The notes beneath the pieces are model-generated. The model worked only from the letters and a program-made list of their open reading frames with translations, had not been told where the DNA came from and searched no databases. A stretch of 64,000 bases of DNA from Paludisphaera rhizosphaerae (GTDB lineage Bacteria; Planctomycetota; Planctomycetia; Isosphaerales; Isosphaeraceae), in the NCBI RefSeq assembly GCF_011065895.1, contig NZ_JAALCR010000004.1, positions 62,001 to 126,000 of the forward strand, read 5' to 3'. Positions 1 to 9,341 of the stretch are shown here, piece after piece (position 1 is the stretch's first letter; the number at the start of each line of letters is the position of its first letter). Made by a program: the position numbers and the translations under genes.

Positions 1-2241
1 GAAGGCGACGCAGCGCACCCCGCCTTCGTGGCCTTGAAGCGCGTGGACCAGCGTCGGAGCCTCGCCGAGGTTCCAGATCCTGACCAATCCGTCGGAGCTT
101 GCCGTGGCGGCGAGCGAGCCGTCCGGGCTGACGGCGACGGAGGTCACGGGCCCGCCATGGCGGCCTGGTATCGGCTTGAGCGGCGCTCCGCTCGCTGTAT
201 CCCAAATTCGGACGATGTGACCGGCGAACCCCGCCGCCAGTCTGGAGCCGTCCGGAGTCCATGCCAACGAGAGGACGGCCGCCTGTTCCCCGTCCAGTTC
301 GCGTTCCAGCGATCCGTCGTGAACCCGATAGATCCCGATCGAGCCGTCAGGGCCAGCGCCCGCGAGACGGGCGCCGTCAGGGCTGTAGGCCAGGGCATGT
401 ATTCCGAAGGCGAGATCGATGACGCGTCGGCGACGCATGGGCGGGCGGATGACCAATCGTTCGCGGCCGTCGGACGTGGCGTGAAGCCGCATAGCCCCGT
501 CGGCCGTGAGCGTGGCGAACCCCGATCCGTCGGGAGAAACGGAGACCGAGAGGAGAGGTTCTTCAGGGCCGCCGACCGCCAACCGCTCGCGTGATCGAAG
601 TCCGATGAGATAGCGCCACTCCCATCCCCGGTGGTCGACCGCGCCGGGTTCGGGGGTAAGCAGCTTCAGGAGGGTCCGATACTGCCCGTAGTCGCTCCCC
701 TCCCAGGCCGCCGCGGCCAGGTTGGCGCGAGTGTCATAGAGGGTGCGGTCGAGTTCCTCTCGCGTGGCGTTCAGGCTGTCCAGAGCGATGACGGCCAGTT
801 GGTGGGCCTCGGACTCCTCGTCGCGGGCGTGCTGGGCCTCGCGGCGGCCGGCTTCTCGCTCCTCGGCCAGAATCCGCTGGCTCTCGGCCTGCGCGCGAAA
901 TCGGCGGGCCGCTTCCAGAGAGGCTGCCGTCGCCAGGACGAGGACGGCGGTTAGCACCGCGCCCAGGATCGCGATCGCCGGGTTCCGTCGCGCCCATCGC
1001 CAGTATCGTTCAACGGCCGAAGCTCGTCGCGCCCAGACCGGTCGATCCTCCACGAAGCGTTGGAGGTCGGCTTCCATCGCGGCGGCCGAAGCGTAACGTT
1101 CCGATGGATGCTTCTTGATGGCCTTATGAACGATCGCCGCGAGGTCCGGCGGAATTCGACGGTCGAGCTGCCGAAGCGGTGTGGGGGAAGCGTCGGAGAC
1201 CTGACGAAACAGGCGGCCGCGATCACGCTCGTTGAACGCCGGCCGGCCCGCGAGCAACTCGTAGAGCGTCAGGCCGAGACCGTACAGGTCTCCCGTCGGG
1301 CCGTAATCGCCTTCAAGAGCTTCCGGCGGCATGTAGCGGAGCGTCCCGACCACGTCGCCGCCCTGAGCCGACTCCGCGTCCCCTCCCCACTTCGCCAGAC
1401 CGAAATCGGTCAACCAAAGCGTTCCGCGCTCGTCGAGAAGAAGGTTTGAAGGTTTGACGTCTCGATGCTGGATGTCCTTCGAATGAGCATAGCCGAGCCC
1501 ATCGGCGGCCTGAACGCCCAGACGGGCAATCCACTTCCAACGCTGAGGGCCTTCTCCCTCGCCCCAGAAGTCGTCGGGGACCGTCCGAAGCGGAGACGCT
1601 TTTCTCGGCGCTTCGACTTCACTCTCGGCCTTCGAGGAAGACCCATCCTCGACCGGCGCGGTCGGCTCCTCCCCCCAGGGCCGGGTCTCGATGCCTCGGG
1701 CGTCGGCCCAGGGCGTCGAGGACCCCACCAGATTCTCCGTCGACGCTTGTCTGGGTCCATGTCCACGTGGAGCGTCCAGGACTGCGTCCAGACCGACTCC
1801 CGGGATGAACTGCATCACGTAATACAACGTCCCGTCATGCTCGCCGCAGCCGAACACCGGGACGATATTCGTATGGTGCAGACCCCCGGCCGCCTTCGCC
1901 TCAAGGTCGAACCGGCGGCGGCGGCGAGGGTCGGTGAGGCCGTGCGAGAGGACCTTCAAGGCCACTCGTCGCGACAACGAGATCTGCCATGCCTCGTAGA
2001 CGACCCCCATGCCGCCCCGGCCGATCTCCCGGATGATCCGGAAATCGCCGAACGCCCGGACCGGTGGAGGGGCTGGTCGGCCGCCGTCGGAGGTCGTCTC
2101 GGCGTCCGTGGGAGGATGGCCGCCGTCGGTCTTGTCGGAATCGCCGCCGGGGGCGGTGAGCATGGTCGCGTAGCCCCCGGTCGCCAGGGGCTCGTCCGTG
2201 TGGTTCGTCGGGGTCGAAGTTTGATTGCGTCGACGGAACAT
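1..2241 (-). CDS. Ser/Thr protein kinase with C-terminal WD40 repeats (3' end off window)
   Basis: Translating the reverse strand from ATG 2241 stays open to the window edge (747 codons), so the C terminus is missing. The kinase domain has the glycine loop GRGGMG (about residues 74-79), the ATP-binding Lys in VALKVL (about K96), HRDVKPSN with catalytic Asp near 261, and DFG near 279. A polar insertion of about 75 residues separates the N-lobe from the catalytic loop. A membrane segment (AILGAVLTAVLVLATAAS) follows, then a coiled-coil-like stretch and WD40 blades with SPDG and VRIWN motifs. It is a membrane-anchored Hanks-type kinase sensing through a beta-propeller, typical of planctomycetes. 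An in-frame TGA lies about 35 codons upstream and no other ATG lies between, which fixes the start apart from a TTG one codon earlier. Confidence 0.9.
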   Translation of the reverse strand, partial: MFRRRNQTSTPTNHTDEPLATGGYATMLTAPGGDSDKTDGGHPPTDAETTSDGGRPAPPPVRAFGDFRIIREIGRGGMGVVYEAWQISLSRRVALKVLSHGLTDPRRRRRFDLEAKAAGGLHHTNIVPVFGCGEHDGTLYYVMQFIPGVGLDAVLDAPRGHGPRQASTENLVGSSTPWADARGIETRPWGEEPTAPVEDGSSSKAESEVEAPRKASPLRTVPDDFWGEGEGPQRWKWIARLGVQAADGLGYAHSKDIQHRDVKPSNLLLDERGTLWLTDFGLAKWGGDAESAQGGDVVGTLRYMPPEALEGDYGPTGDLYGLGLTLYELLAGRPAFNERDRGRLFRQVSDASPTPLRQLDRRIPPDLAAIVHKAIKKHPSERYASAAAMEADLQRFVEDRPVWARRASAVERYWRWARRNPAIAILGAVLTAVLVLATAASLEAARRFRAQAESQRILAEEREAGRREAQHARDEESEAHQLAVIALDSLNATREELDRTLYDTRANLAAAAWEGSDYGQYRTLLKLLTPEPGAVDHRGWEWRYLIGLRSRERLAVGGPEEPLLSVSVSPDGSGFATLTADGAMRLHATSDGRERLVIRPPMRRRRVIDLAFGIHALAYSPDGARLAGAGPDGSIGIYRVHDGSLERELDGEQAAVLSLAWTPDGSRLAAGFAGHIVRIWDTASGAPLKPIPGRHGGPVTSVAVSPDGSLAATASSDGLVRIWNLGEAPTLVHALQGHEGGVRCVAF

Positions 2242-2410
2242 CAACGCGGCGGAGAGTGCGTCGAGTCCGAGGGCTTCGGATCGCGCGGCCGCAAGGCCGG
2301 CTGATTGGGGAGTTAATCCATCCTGACGTCTTCATTCAGCCGGTGCAAGCCAGACTGAACGGCTTCGTTGCATGGAATAACCCTTGCGACGTTCCACACC
2401 GGCCGCGGAC

Positions 2411-3364
2411 TCACGACAGCGGACGTACTGGAACGGCTTCGACCTCATCCTGGGTGACGCGGTCGGGATGAGCCGGCGGCAGAGCGTCGCCGACTTCCAG
2501 CATGGAGAGCAAGTCGGTTTCGATCTTGAGGCAGAGCTGATCCAGAGGCAGATGGTTGAGGCTCGTCGGCGAGAACGGGTATTGCAGCTCGGTTCCGATT
2601 TTATCGAGAGCCAGGATCGGAGCGGCGACGAGCATCGTGGCCAGGGGGGTCAGCCAGCCGATCTCCTCCAACAACGCGAAGGGAAGGGTCAGCATGAACA
2701 GGAGGATGAACCGACGGATCTCGATGCGGTAGGCCAGCGGCAGCGGCGACGACCGAATTCGCTCGCAGGCGCCGAGGTGGTCGATCAGGATTCCTCGTTG
2801 GGCTTCCGCCTGATGGAAGGCGAAGGCGCTCATCCCCATCCGCTCGTGGGCTTCCCGCAGCAGCGCCGCCAGATGCATGGAAATCGCGTTGGGAATGTGG
2901 TGCGCCGCGAACGCTCGCTCGGCGGCCTCGCGTCCCAGCAGCGCGATCATCGAGGTGCTGTGCCGTTGATCGCGGAGATTCAGGCGGACGGCGTGAGGGA
3001 AGGACGCTGCCCACCGGATGAACTGCTCGCGCCAGGCGCGATCCTCGGGACCGTAGGCCATCGCGTCGATCGCCAGATTGCGCGACTGGTTGACGATGCC
3101 TCCCCAGAGTTTTCGGCCTTCCCACCACCGCTCGTACCCGGCGTTGGTCCGGAGAACCAACAAGAGGCCCAGCGCGGCGCCGGCGACCTCGTGCGGGCCG
3201 ACGCCCAGGTGCAGCGACAGTTCGTCGCTGCCTTCATGAATGGCCCAGACGATGGTTGCGAAGAGTCCGAACACCAGCACCCGGAGGGCGATGAGCGGCA
3301 TCGCCGAGCCCTGGATGCCGAACACTTCCGCCCAGAACAGCAATTCCTTATCGCGAAATCTCAC
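2411..3364 (-). CDS. Bestrophin-family anion channel (UPF0187/YneE-like)
   Basis: The 317-residue protein has the bestrophin layout: an N-terminal amphipathic start (RFRDKELLFW), a hydrophobic segment near residues 22-45, a second near 58-72, and the conserved R-T-N-A-G-Y-E-R-W-W-E-GR-W-G signature at about 71-90. Two more hydrophobic segments follow in the C-terminal half. Bacterial members form pentameric ion channels of the inner membrane, so chloride or other anion flux is the expected activity; some homologues prefer cations, so selectivity is open. Length is normal for bacterial members. It is transcribed alone, between the kinase and the glycoside hydrolase, with more than 70 bp on each side. 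Confidence 0.85.
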   Translation of the reverse strand: MRFRDKELLFWAEVFGIQGSAMPLIALRVLVFGLFATIVWAIHEGSDELSLHLGVGPHEVAGAALGLLLVLRTNAGYERWWEGRKLWGGIVNQSRNLAIDAMAYGPEDRAWREQFIRWAASFPHAVRLNLRDQRHSTSMIALLGREAAERAFAAHHIPNAISMHLAALLREAHERMGMSAFAFHQAEAQRGILIDHLGACERIRSSPLPLAYRIEIRRFILLFMLTLPFALLEEIGWLTPLATMLVAAPILALDKIGTELQYPFSPTSLNHLPLDQLCLKIETDLLSMLEVGDALPPAHPDRVTQDEVEAVPVRPLS

Positions 3365-3436
3365 TGAACCAGCTAGCTCCCCTCGCGTCGGCTCCGGTCC
3401 ACGCCGGGCCTTGGTGAAATCAGACCCGCAGACCGA

Positions 3437-5710
3437 TCAGTGATCGAGCCGATAGGATGGAGAAGCGATCACCACGGAGCCCGCCCCTCCCTTGTTGCGA
3501 TCGGGTGAATCGAGCAGCAGGAGAGAGTCCCACGCCAGCGGCCGGTGAATCGCCCCGTCGTCGGCTCCTCCCCAACGTCCCCCCTTCGCCGAGCCGTCGA
3601 GCGGGATGCTGACGAGTCGCCAGCCCTTGAAATCGAGCCTGCCGAGGTCGGGCTGGAACGTCTGCCCCGTCTTGTCGGTGAACCGGCAGCGGAGGTACGC
3701 GTTCGAGCCGTCCCCCTTGATCCAGAGGAGGGCCTCACGGGCGTTCTCAGGAATGGGCAAGGGTTTACGAGGATGGACCGTCAGGTAACGCCATCCGGGA
3801 TCGAACTGAAAATCGACCTTGAGAACCCGCTCGTCTCTCCCGTCGGACTTCTCGATCGTCGTCTTCACGGGTTGGCCCGCCTGCCCTTTGTTTTCCACGT
3901 GCAGGATGGTTTCGACGCCGTCCAGCACCTCACTACGATCGAGACCGCGAATCGGTTCGAAGCGACCGAGGATTGGCTCCAAAACCGGGGTTTCGTAAGA
4001 ATCTCTCATGGAAAGATTTACATCTTGCGATTCGATCGGCAGCGTGAGCTTCCTTTCCGATTCCCCCTCTGGGATCGACACGGGGACGGTGGCAAGTTCG
4101 CGACGATCAGGCCCGAGGGAGACGAGACGCCCCTCGAAGGGAAGCTTGGACGGGTTCTTGATGGTCGCCTGATACACCTGGCCTCGAGGCGCGACGGCGA
4201 GTTCCAGCGGATCGATTCGCCAAATCTTGAAAGGTGCGAGCGCAGGCAGGGGACGATCCTTGTAGCGGATCTCCACCTCGAATTCACGCGAAGGGCTGCG
4301 CACCCATGAAGGAGGAGGCGTCAGGGGGGCCCCTCCCGGGTCGGCTAACCTCAGGGGAAACTGATGCACGCCCAGCACCCGAGCCGTCAAATGGGGAGCA
4401 TAGATCGGAGGGCGGTAAATCCGAGGCGAGGGATCGGGTGCCGTGATCGCGCCACGCCCCTGCTCGACGAGAGGCCCGGTCCAGAGAGCGGCCGTCGCCA
4501 ACGCCTCCAGTGATTCCGCGTCGGGGTCCTCGGGTTTGACGAGGCGGATGCTTGGAGTCCGCGACGCTTCCGAGGCCTTCGGATCGGTTGTCCACGAGAC
4601 GATCGCGATTGATTCGCGGGGTTGCACGACCGGCCCAGGGCCTGTGCCCAGGAGCATGGGCGGCCTGGCGAAGAGTAATCGCCATTCCGATGGACTTTCG
4701 CCCTTGAGACGATGGCGGAACTCATACCCCCGCAAGGTCTGGATCAGGTTCTTGGCCGCCAGGAACGAAGGCTTCGGCGATAGATCCTGGCGGACGGTGC
4801 CGAAGCGGTGTTCGTTCTCTTTGGGATCGGGGCCGTCGTCCTTCCAGTCGTAGAAGATCGAGAGATTGACGCCGTTGGCGAGGTTCGACAAATACTCCCG
4901 GACGATGTATCTCGCCTGCTCGGCCTCGCTGAACCGTTTCTCGGCCGTGGAGTAGCCCCACTCCCCTGAGATGATCGGCAGCATCTTCCGGCCCGGCGAA
5001 GCGTAGCGGGCGATCATGGCGCGAAGCCGGCCATAGTCGTCGGCGGCCGTCTCGGGGTTGCTCTCGCGATAGGGATGGACCGAGACGGCGTCCAGCTTCT
5101 CAAGGATTCCCGAGGCGAAGAGCGTCTCGAAAAACTCCCAGGGGAACTGAGACGAAGCCGGGGCCATGACGAATGCATCGGGGTCGCCTCCGCGAAGGGC
5201 GTCGACGGTCGCGTTGGCGAGCTTTGTGTAGTCGTCCGCGTTGGGCTTCGGCTTCCAGAACGAGATGTTGGGCTCGTTCCAGATCTCCCAGATCACCCCT
5301 CGTCCCTTGAAGTGGGCGGCGGCCGCCCTGGCATACGCGGCGAACGCGGCGCGGCCTTCGGGAGTATGAGGCGACAAGCCGCCGTCGTATCTCGGATGGC
5401 CGTAGTCGAGGATGAAGTAAGCCCGGGCCCCGACCTTGTCCAGGTGTCCGACCAGGCGGTCGAAGGCCGAGAAATCGTACTTGCCCGGCTGCTTCTCAAC
5501 CCCCGCCCAGCCCAGGTCCATGCGGACCCACTTGAAGCCGGCCTCCGCGAACCGTTCCATCTCGCCGGGCTTCGGGTCGGTGAAATGGATGTTGACGCCG
5601 AACCCGTCTGGGATCCTCGGTCTGGGAAGTAGGTTGATCCGATCCGGCGCAGCGGCGATCAGGAGAACGGCCGCCGCTGCGAGGAAGATCCGGGGGAGGA
5701 CGGATTTCAT
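3437..5710 (-). CDS. Secreted glycoside hydrolase, GH39/GH5-like (clan A fold)
   Basis: The ATG at 5710 is preceded by GGAG at about -10 and begins a signal peptide (MKSVLPRIFLAAAAVLLIAAA); upstream in-frame codons overlap the neighbouring gene and were not used. The N-terminal 330 residues look like a TIM barrel of clan GH-A: the probable acid/base Glu is in WNEP (about E146) and the probable nucleophile is in ISGEWGY (about E250). The remaining roughly 400 residues look like beta-sandwich modules, the last resembling a carbohydrate-binding domain (DGSNAYLRCRF region). The sugar substrate cannot be read from sequence. It starts 37 bp after the TPR/peptidase gene on the same strand, so the two are probably co-transcribed. 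Confidence 0.8.
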   Translation of the reverse strand: MKSVLPRIFLAAAAVLLIAAAPDRINLLPRPRIPDGFGVNIHFTDPKPGEMERFAEAGFKWVRMDLGWAGVEKQPGKYDFSAFDRLVGHLDKVGARAYFILDYGHPRYDGGLSPHTPEGRAAFAAYARAAAAHFKGRGVIWEIWNEPNISFWKPKPNADDYTKLANATVDALRGGDPDAFVMAPASSQFPWEFFETLFASGILEKLDAVSVHPYRESNPETAADDYGRLRAMIARYASPGRKMLPIISGEWGYSTAEKRFSEAEQARYIVREYLSNLANGVNLSIFYDWKDDGPDPKENEHRFGTVRQDLSPKPSFLAAKNLIQTLRGYEFRHRLKGESPSEWRLLFARPPMLLGTGPGPVVQPRESIAIVSWTTDPKASEASRTPSIRLVKPEDPDAESLEALATAALWTGPLVEQGRGAITAPDPSPRIYRPPIYAPHLTARVLGVHQFPLRLADPGGAPLTPPPSWVRSPSREFEVEIRYKDRPLPALAPFKIWRIDPLELAVAPRGQVYQATIKNPSKLPFEGRLVSLGPDRRELATVPVSIPEGESERKLTLPIESQDVNLSMRDSYETPVLEPILGRFEPIRGLDRSEVLDGVETILHVENKGQAGQPVKTTIEKSDGRDERVLKVDFQFDPGWRYLTVHPRKPLPIPENAREALLWIKGDGSNAYLRCRFTDKTGQTFQPDLGRLDFKGWRLVSIPLDGSAKGGRWGGADDGAIHRPLAWDSLLLLDSPDRNKGGAGSVVIASPSYRLDH

Positions 5711-5747
5711 CGAGGACTCCAGTAGGAAGATCGGCCTCGTCGGCGAA

Positions 5748-8594
5748 TCAGCCGGCGGGAGCGTCCGCTTTTTCGCGGAGGGCCTTGGCTTCAGGATGCT
5801 CGGGGTCGGCCTTGAGGATCTCGTCAAGGGTCGCCTTGGCGTCGTCCTTGCGGCCGGCGTCGAGCAGCGCCTGCGCCATCTTGAGCTTGATATCGACGGG
5901 CTTCTTGGGCTTGAGCGTCAGGGCGACGCGGTACTCCTCGATCGCCTCGGTGGGCTTCTTGCCCAGCGCCAGAGCGTCGCCCAGCAGGACGTGGGATGTC
6001 GGGCTGTAGACGTCGACGTAGAGGCATTCCCGCGCCCACTTCTCGGCCTCGGCCGCGTCGTCGCGGCCGAGCCATCGCTCGGCCAGGGTGTTGCGGACGG
6101 CGAGGTTGTCGGCGTCGTTGTCGGCGAGTTGGGCCAAATCGGCGAGGAAGGCCTCCACCTTCTTCTGACGGAGATGAACGCGACCCAGGTTGGCGATCCA
6201 CTTGGAGTGCTGGGGGTCGCCCTGGTGGGCCTTCTCGTAGAGCTTCTCGGCCTCGTCGAGTCGGTCCGCCTTGAGGTACAGCTCGGCCAGTTGATCCACG
6301 ACTCGCTCGTCGGGATGCTCGGGGTCGAGGGCCGGCTCCAGGATCTCCAGCGCGGCCTCGTCGTCGCCGATCGAGCCCAGCAGTCGGGCTTTCACGTAGC
6401 TGGCCAGCGGGTGGTTGGGCTTGAGCTTCAGCGCCTTCTCCGCGAGCGGCCGGGCGGCCTTGAGGTCGCGGCGGGTGAAGTGCTCGTAGGCCATCTTGGC
6501 GTTCAGGTCCGGATCGTCGGGCTTGGCCTTCAACTCGCGTTCGAGCTGCGAGAACTTCATGGGCTCGTCCGAGTCCACCCGGGCGCGGATCGTCTTGACC
6601 ACGTCGTCGAGGTGGGCGAGATAGCCCTTCTCGAAGTCGGCCTTGTCGACCTGGAAGCAATCGCGGATCGCCCCTTCCGTGGTCAGACCGCGACGGTAGG
6701 CCGTCAGCATTTTGATCTGCGCGTCCGGGCCGAACCGCTTGGCCATGTACTGGGCGTAAAGTTGGGCCTGGCAGTAGGCCATCTGGCGGTCGTCGGGCTC
6801 GTCGGGACGGATGAAGCCCAGGTTGATCGTGTCGAGGTTCAGGAGCTTTTTCCGCGAGGGGACGCGTTCCAGCAGCAGCTTGTTCCATTCCTGAGGCCGG
6901 GGGCTGGCCTCGCTCTCAACGGCGAGGGCCTCGGTGTACCAGTGGGGGATGTTGAACTCGGTTTCCTGCAGGGTCACGACGTGCGTGAACTCGTGCTTGA
7001 TAACCCGGGCCCAGTTGTAGGGCTTGTTGGTCGCCCGAGGGCTGGCCATGGCGACGATCTTCCCCGTACAGGCGCCGACGGTCGGGATGAAGGGGAGCGC
7101 CACCGTCCGGCCGCTGAACCACTGGTGGTCCTTCATGATCTCGATCTTGGTCCGGCTCGGCGGTTTGTAGCCGAACATGGCGGTCAGCTCGGGCATGACC
7201 GATTCCAGATATTCGGACATGTACTTCGCCAGCAAATCGTCCTGCCCCGGCAGGTAGGTTGTGACGAAGTGCTCGGAGTCGATCGCCTTGTAGGTGCTCA
7301 TATGCTTGAGCACGCGCATCATGTTGTCGGCCCGGACGTTGAACGGGTCGGCGGCGAAGGCCGCGTTGAAGAGCGAATTGGCCTCGTCCTCCCGGCCGAT
7401 CTGCATGTAGAGCATCCCCAGGCCGATGGGAACGTCGGCGCGGCCGGGGTCGGCCTGCGCGGCCAGAAGGAAGGCGCGTTCGGCCGTGAAATACTTGCGG
7501 CGGTCGGCCAGGCGCTCGGCCAGCCCGGCGTAGAAGTTCGCCGGGCGAGGATTGTTCGACAACGCGGTCAGCTCGGCCGCCGCCGCGCCGGCGGGGTCGA
7601 CCAGGAGTCGGCATGAGGCCGCGAGCCTCGCCAGGGCGTCCTCGTCGCGAGGGTTTGCGGCGACGGCCTTCTTGGAGGCCTCGAGCGCGTCCTGGAATCG
7701 CTCGTCGGAGATGTTCAGGTCGGCGATCAGGATGTGCGCGGGGCCGTAGTTCGGATTGACGGACAGGGCCCGCTCGGCCTTCTTCCGGCCGGCGGAGAGG
7801 CGATAGCCCTGGAGGTCGGCCTGGCCGAGCGTGACCAGGACCTCGGGGGCCAGCGGGTTGATCTGCGAGGCCCGCGTCAGCTCCTTCATGGCCTTCCCCT
7901 CGGCATAGCCCGAGAGGAACATCCGCCCTTCCAACCAGGGAGCCTTCCAGCAAGTCGGGTCGGCCTTGAGCGCGCCTTCGTAGATCTCGTTCAGGACGTC
8001 GTTGAGCGACTCCGCCAGCTCCTCGCCGCGAGCCGAGGCGCGGTAGTAGCGCTCGGCGGCCTGGCCGATGATGATAAGCGCCTCGGCGTCCTCGGCGACC
8101 TGTCGTCGATTCTCGTTGTAACGGTCGACGAACCACTTGCAGGCCTCGACGGCCTTCTCCAACTCGCCGCGGGCTTCCAGAAGTCGGGCGGCCGTCCAGC
8201 GGGCCGGCAGATCGTTGGGATCGATCGCCAGGGCTCGCTTCACGGCCTCGTCGGCGGCCTCCCAGCGACCGCGCTGGAAATGGAGTTCAGAGAGCCTGGC
8301 GGCGACCTTCGACGCTTTCGGGTCCTTGGCCTCGACGGCTTCCAGGATGGCCACGGCCGCGTCGACCTCTCCCTGCGCCGCCTTGGCGTTCGCCTGGCCG
8401 AGCGCCAGGGTGCGTTCCAAATCCGGCGTCAGGCCGTCGGGCTTCTTGCGGGCGGCCTCGACGAGTGCGTCGTAAGCCTCCTCGGCCTCCGCGTAGCGGC
8501 CGCTCGCCATGAGCCGCCGGGCCCCGTCCGAATCGACCGCGCCGCCGGCCTGAGCAACCAGCGCTGCGAGCATCATGATCGTTCCACAACCCAT
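5748..8594 (-). CDS. TPR protein with gluzincin (peptidase MA-like) metalloprotease domain
   Basis: This protein of about 948 residues begins with a short hydrophobic leader (MGCGTIMMLAALVAQAGG). ATG 8594 is chosen because AGGAGG sits about 8 nt upstream, which the ATG 27 nt earlier lacks. TPR-type helical repeats fill residues about 25-430 and again about 650-940. Between them lies a zinc-protease core: HEFTHVV at about 534-538 followed by a downstream Glu in WYTEALAV (about 555), the arrangement of gluzincins. The likely role is an exported or envelope scaffold protease; the substrate is unknown. It heads a two-gene unit with the glycoside hydrolase. A promoter on the other strand (for the cobalamin riboswitch transcript) lies about 90 bp from its start codon. 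Confidence 0.82.
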   Translation of the reverse strand: MGCGTIMMLAALVAQAGGAVDSDGARRLMASGRYAEAEEAYDALVEAARKKPDGLTPDLERTLALGQANAKAAQGEVDAAVAILEAVEAKDPKASKVAARLSELHFQRGRWEAADEAVKRALAIDPNDLPARWTAARLLEARGELEKAVEACKWFVDRYNENRRQVAEDAEALIIIGQAAERYYRASARGEELAESLNDVLNEIYEGALKADPTCWKAPWLEGRMFLSGYAEGKAMKELTRASQINPLAPEVLVTLGQADLQGYRLSAGRKKAERALSVNPNYGPAHILIADLNISDERFQDALEASKKAVAANPRDEDALARLAASCRLLVDPAGAAAAELTALSNNPRPANFYAGLAERLADRRKYFTAERAFLLAAQADPGRADVPIGLGMLYMQIGREDEANSLFNAAFAADPFNVRADNMMRVLKHMSTYKAIDSEHFVTTYLPGQDDLLAKYMSEYLESVMPELTAMFGYKPPSRTKIEIMKDHQWFSGRTVALPFIPTVGACTGKIVAMASPRATNKPYNWARVIKHEFTHVVTLQETEFNIPHWYTEALAVESEASPRPQEWNKLLLERVPSRKKLLNLDTINLGFIRPDEPDDRQMAYCQAQLYAQYMAKRFGPDAQIKMLTAYRRGLTTEGAIRDCFQVDKADFEKGYLAHLDDVVKTIRARVDSDEPMKFSQLERELKAKPDDPDLNAKMAYEHFTRRDLKAARPLAEKALKLKPNHPLASYVKARLLGSIGDDEAALEILEPALDPEHPDERVVDQLAELYLKADRLDEAEKLYEKAHQGDPQHSKWIANLGRVHLRQKKVEAFLADLAQLADNDADNLAVRNTLAERWLGRDDAAEAEKWARECLYVDVYSPTSHVLLGDALALGKKPTEAIEEYRVALTLKPKKPVDIKLKMAQALLDAGRKDDAKATLDEILKADPEHPEAKALREKADAPAG

Positions 8595-8680
8595 GGCAGC
8601 TCCCTCCTCTGAGTCGATCATTCCACGTTACCAGAAGGCTGCCGAGGATGGCAGTCGGTCGTCGATCGCGCGGCTTTCCC

Positions 8681-8710
8681 TTGCAAGGTTGGGGCGTCTC
8701 GTTGTACATT
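8681..8710 (+). promoter_or_regulatory. Candidate sigma-70-type promoter for cobalamin riboswitch transcript
   Basis: TTGCAA (8681-8686) and TACATT (8705-8710) are 18 bp apart and would start transcription near 8717, almost exactly where the riboswitch P1 stem opens (8719). The -10 match is modest, so the support is mainly positional. Confidence 0.4.
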
Positions 8711-8718
8711 CCGGCCAA

Positions 8719-8943
8719 TCCGATGGGCGTCCAGCACCAACCGCTGGACAGGAAGCCGGTGAGAATCCGGCGCGGGACCGCCGCTGTAAGCGAGAAGGTC
8801 CCCGGACGACACGGAACCCTGACGAGACGACTTCCCCATTTCGGGAATCGGCTTCGTCGGCGTTCCCAGCCACTGCGAGCCAAGGCTCGTGGGAAGGCGT
8901 TCGGGGGCCGATCGACTCGCGAGCCAGAATACGGCCCTTCGGA
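8719..8943 (+). promoter_or_regulatory. Cobalamin (B12) riboswitch, upstream of PEP-CTERM protein gene
   Basis: The core reads GGAAGCCGGTGAGAATCCGG, then a G-C rich strand and CCGCTGTAAGCG (about 8749-8792), matching the conserved GGAA..GGUG.AA.CC..GC.G..CCGC.CUGU core of the cobalamin aptamer. GCCACTG (about 8869-8875) with GGGAAGGC (8891-8898) follows, then a B12-box-like GAGCCAGAATACGGCC (about 8921-8936). A closing P1 stem pairs 8719-8728 with 8934-8943 (one mismatch in ten). All elements are in the expected order and spacing on the plus strand. The only plausible controlled gene is the surface protein at 9342. In this family adenosylcobalamin or methylcobalamin binding normally represses the downstream gene. 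Confidence 0.9.
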
Positions 8944-8952
8944 CACCCAGTT

Positions 8953-8973
8953 GATGCTTCGGCCTCAAGCATC
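8953..8973 (+). other. Perfect 7-bp hairpin just after the riboswitch (possible expression platform)
   Basis: GATGCTT (8953-8959) pairs perfectly with AAGCATC (8967-8973) around a 7-nt loop, 9 nt after the end of P1. It lacks a following U-tract, so it is not a canonical terminator. It could be part of the expression platform or a stability element. Confidence 0.45.
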
Positions 8974-9062
8974 CGGGGGAAGGCGTCCCGCCGCGCACCC
9001 TGCGCAGACCGGCCCCACGCCCTCTTCGTTCCGCGAGGCCGTCCCCGAAGGCCCCGGAATGG

Positions 9063-9210
9063 CTCGCTCAAACGTCTCCTCCTCATCGACCCGGCCGGCG
9101 CACGTCGTCCACCCGTCGATCCTCCGTGATGCCTCGGCAGGGCGTTGCGGAAGGTTGCGGCGGCGCCGTGCGCCGACCGGGTCGATGAGGTTCCGGAGCC
9201 GCTGAGCGAG
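9063..9210 (+). other. Large imperfect hairpin in the 5' leader of the PEP-CTERM gene
   Basis: CTCGCTCA (9063-9070) pairs with TGAGCGAG (9203-9210). Inside it, a 24-nt arm at 9081-9104 pairs with 9167-9190 with only one mismatch. The enclosed loop of about 62 nt is G-rich (TTGCGGAAGGTTGCGGCGG). A further hairpin pairs CCCGCC and GGCGGG ends around 9251-9282. No convincing coding frame lies here. The structure is between the cobalamin riboswitch and the regulated gene, so it is transcribed leader RNA unless a second promoter exists. Its function is unknown. Confidence 0.6.
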
Positions 9211-9341
9211 CATCACCGAACGCCTCCAGGGACGAGCGCCGAGACCTAGACCCGCCCCTCACGAATCCGTGGGGAAGGCGGGACCGGGGATCGTGCGCGC
9301 CGGCATCGTCTCAGAGCTTGATTCAACGAAAGGAACTGCTG

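Noticed and set aside
5436-7616. Very long open frame on the plus strand opposite the TPR/peptidase gene
   Set aside because: It is antisense to a gene with clear TPR and HExxH motifs; high-GC codon bias keeps the opposite frame open. Its translation has no domain-like pattern or ribosome-binding site.
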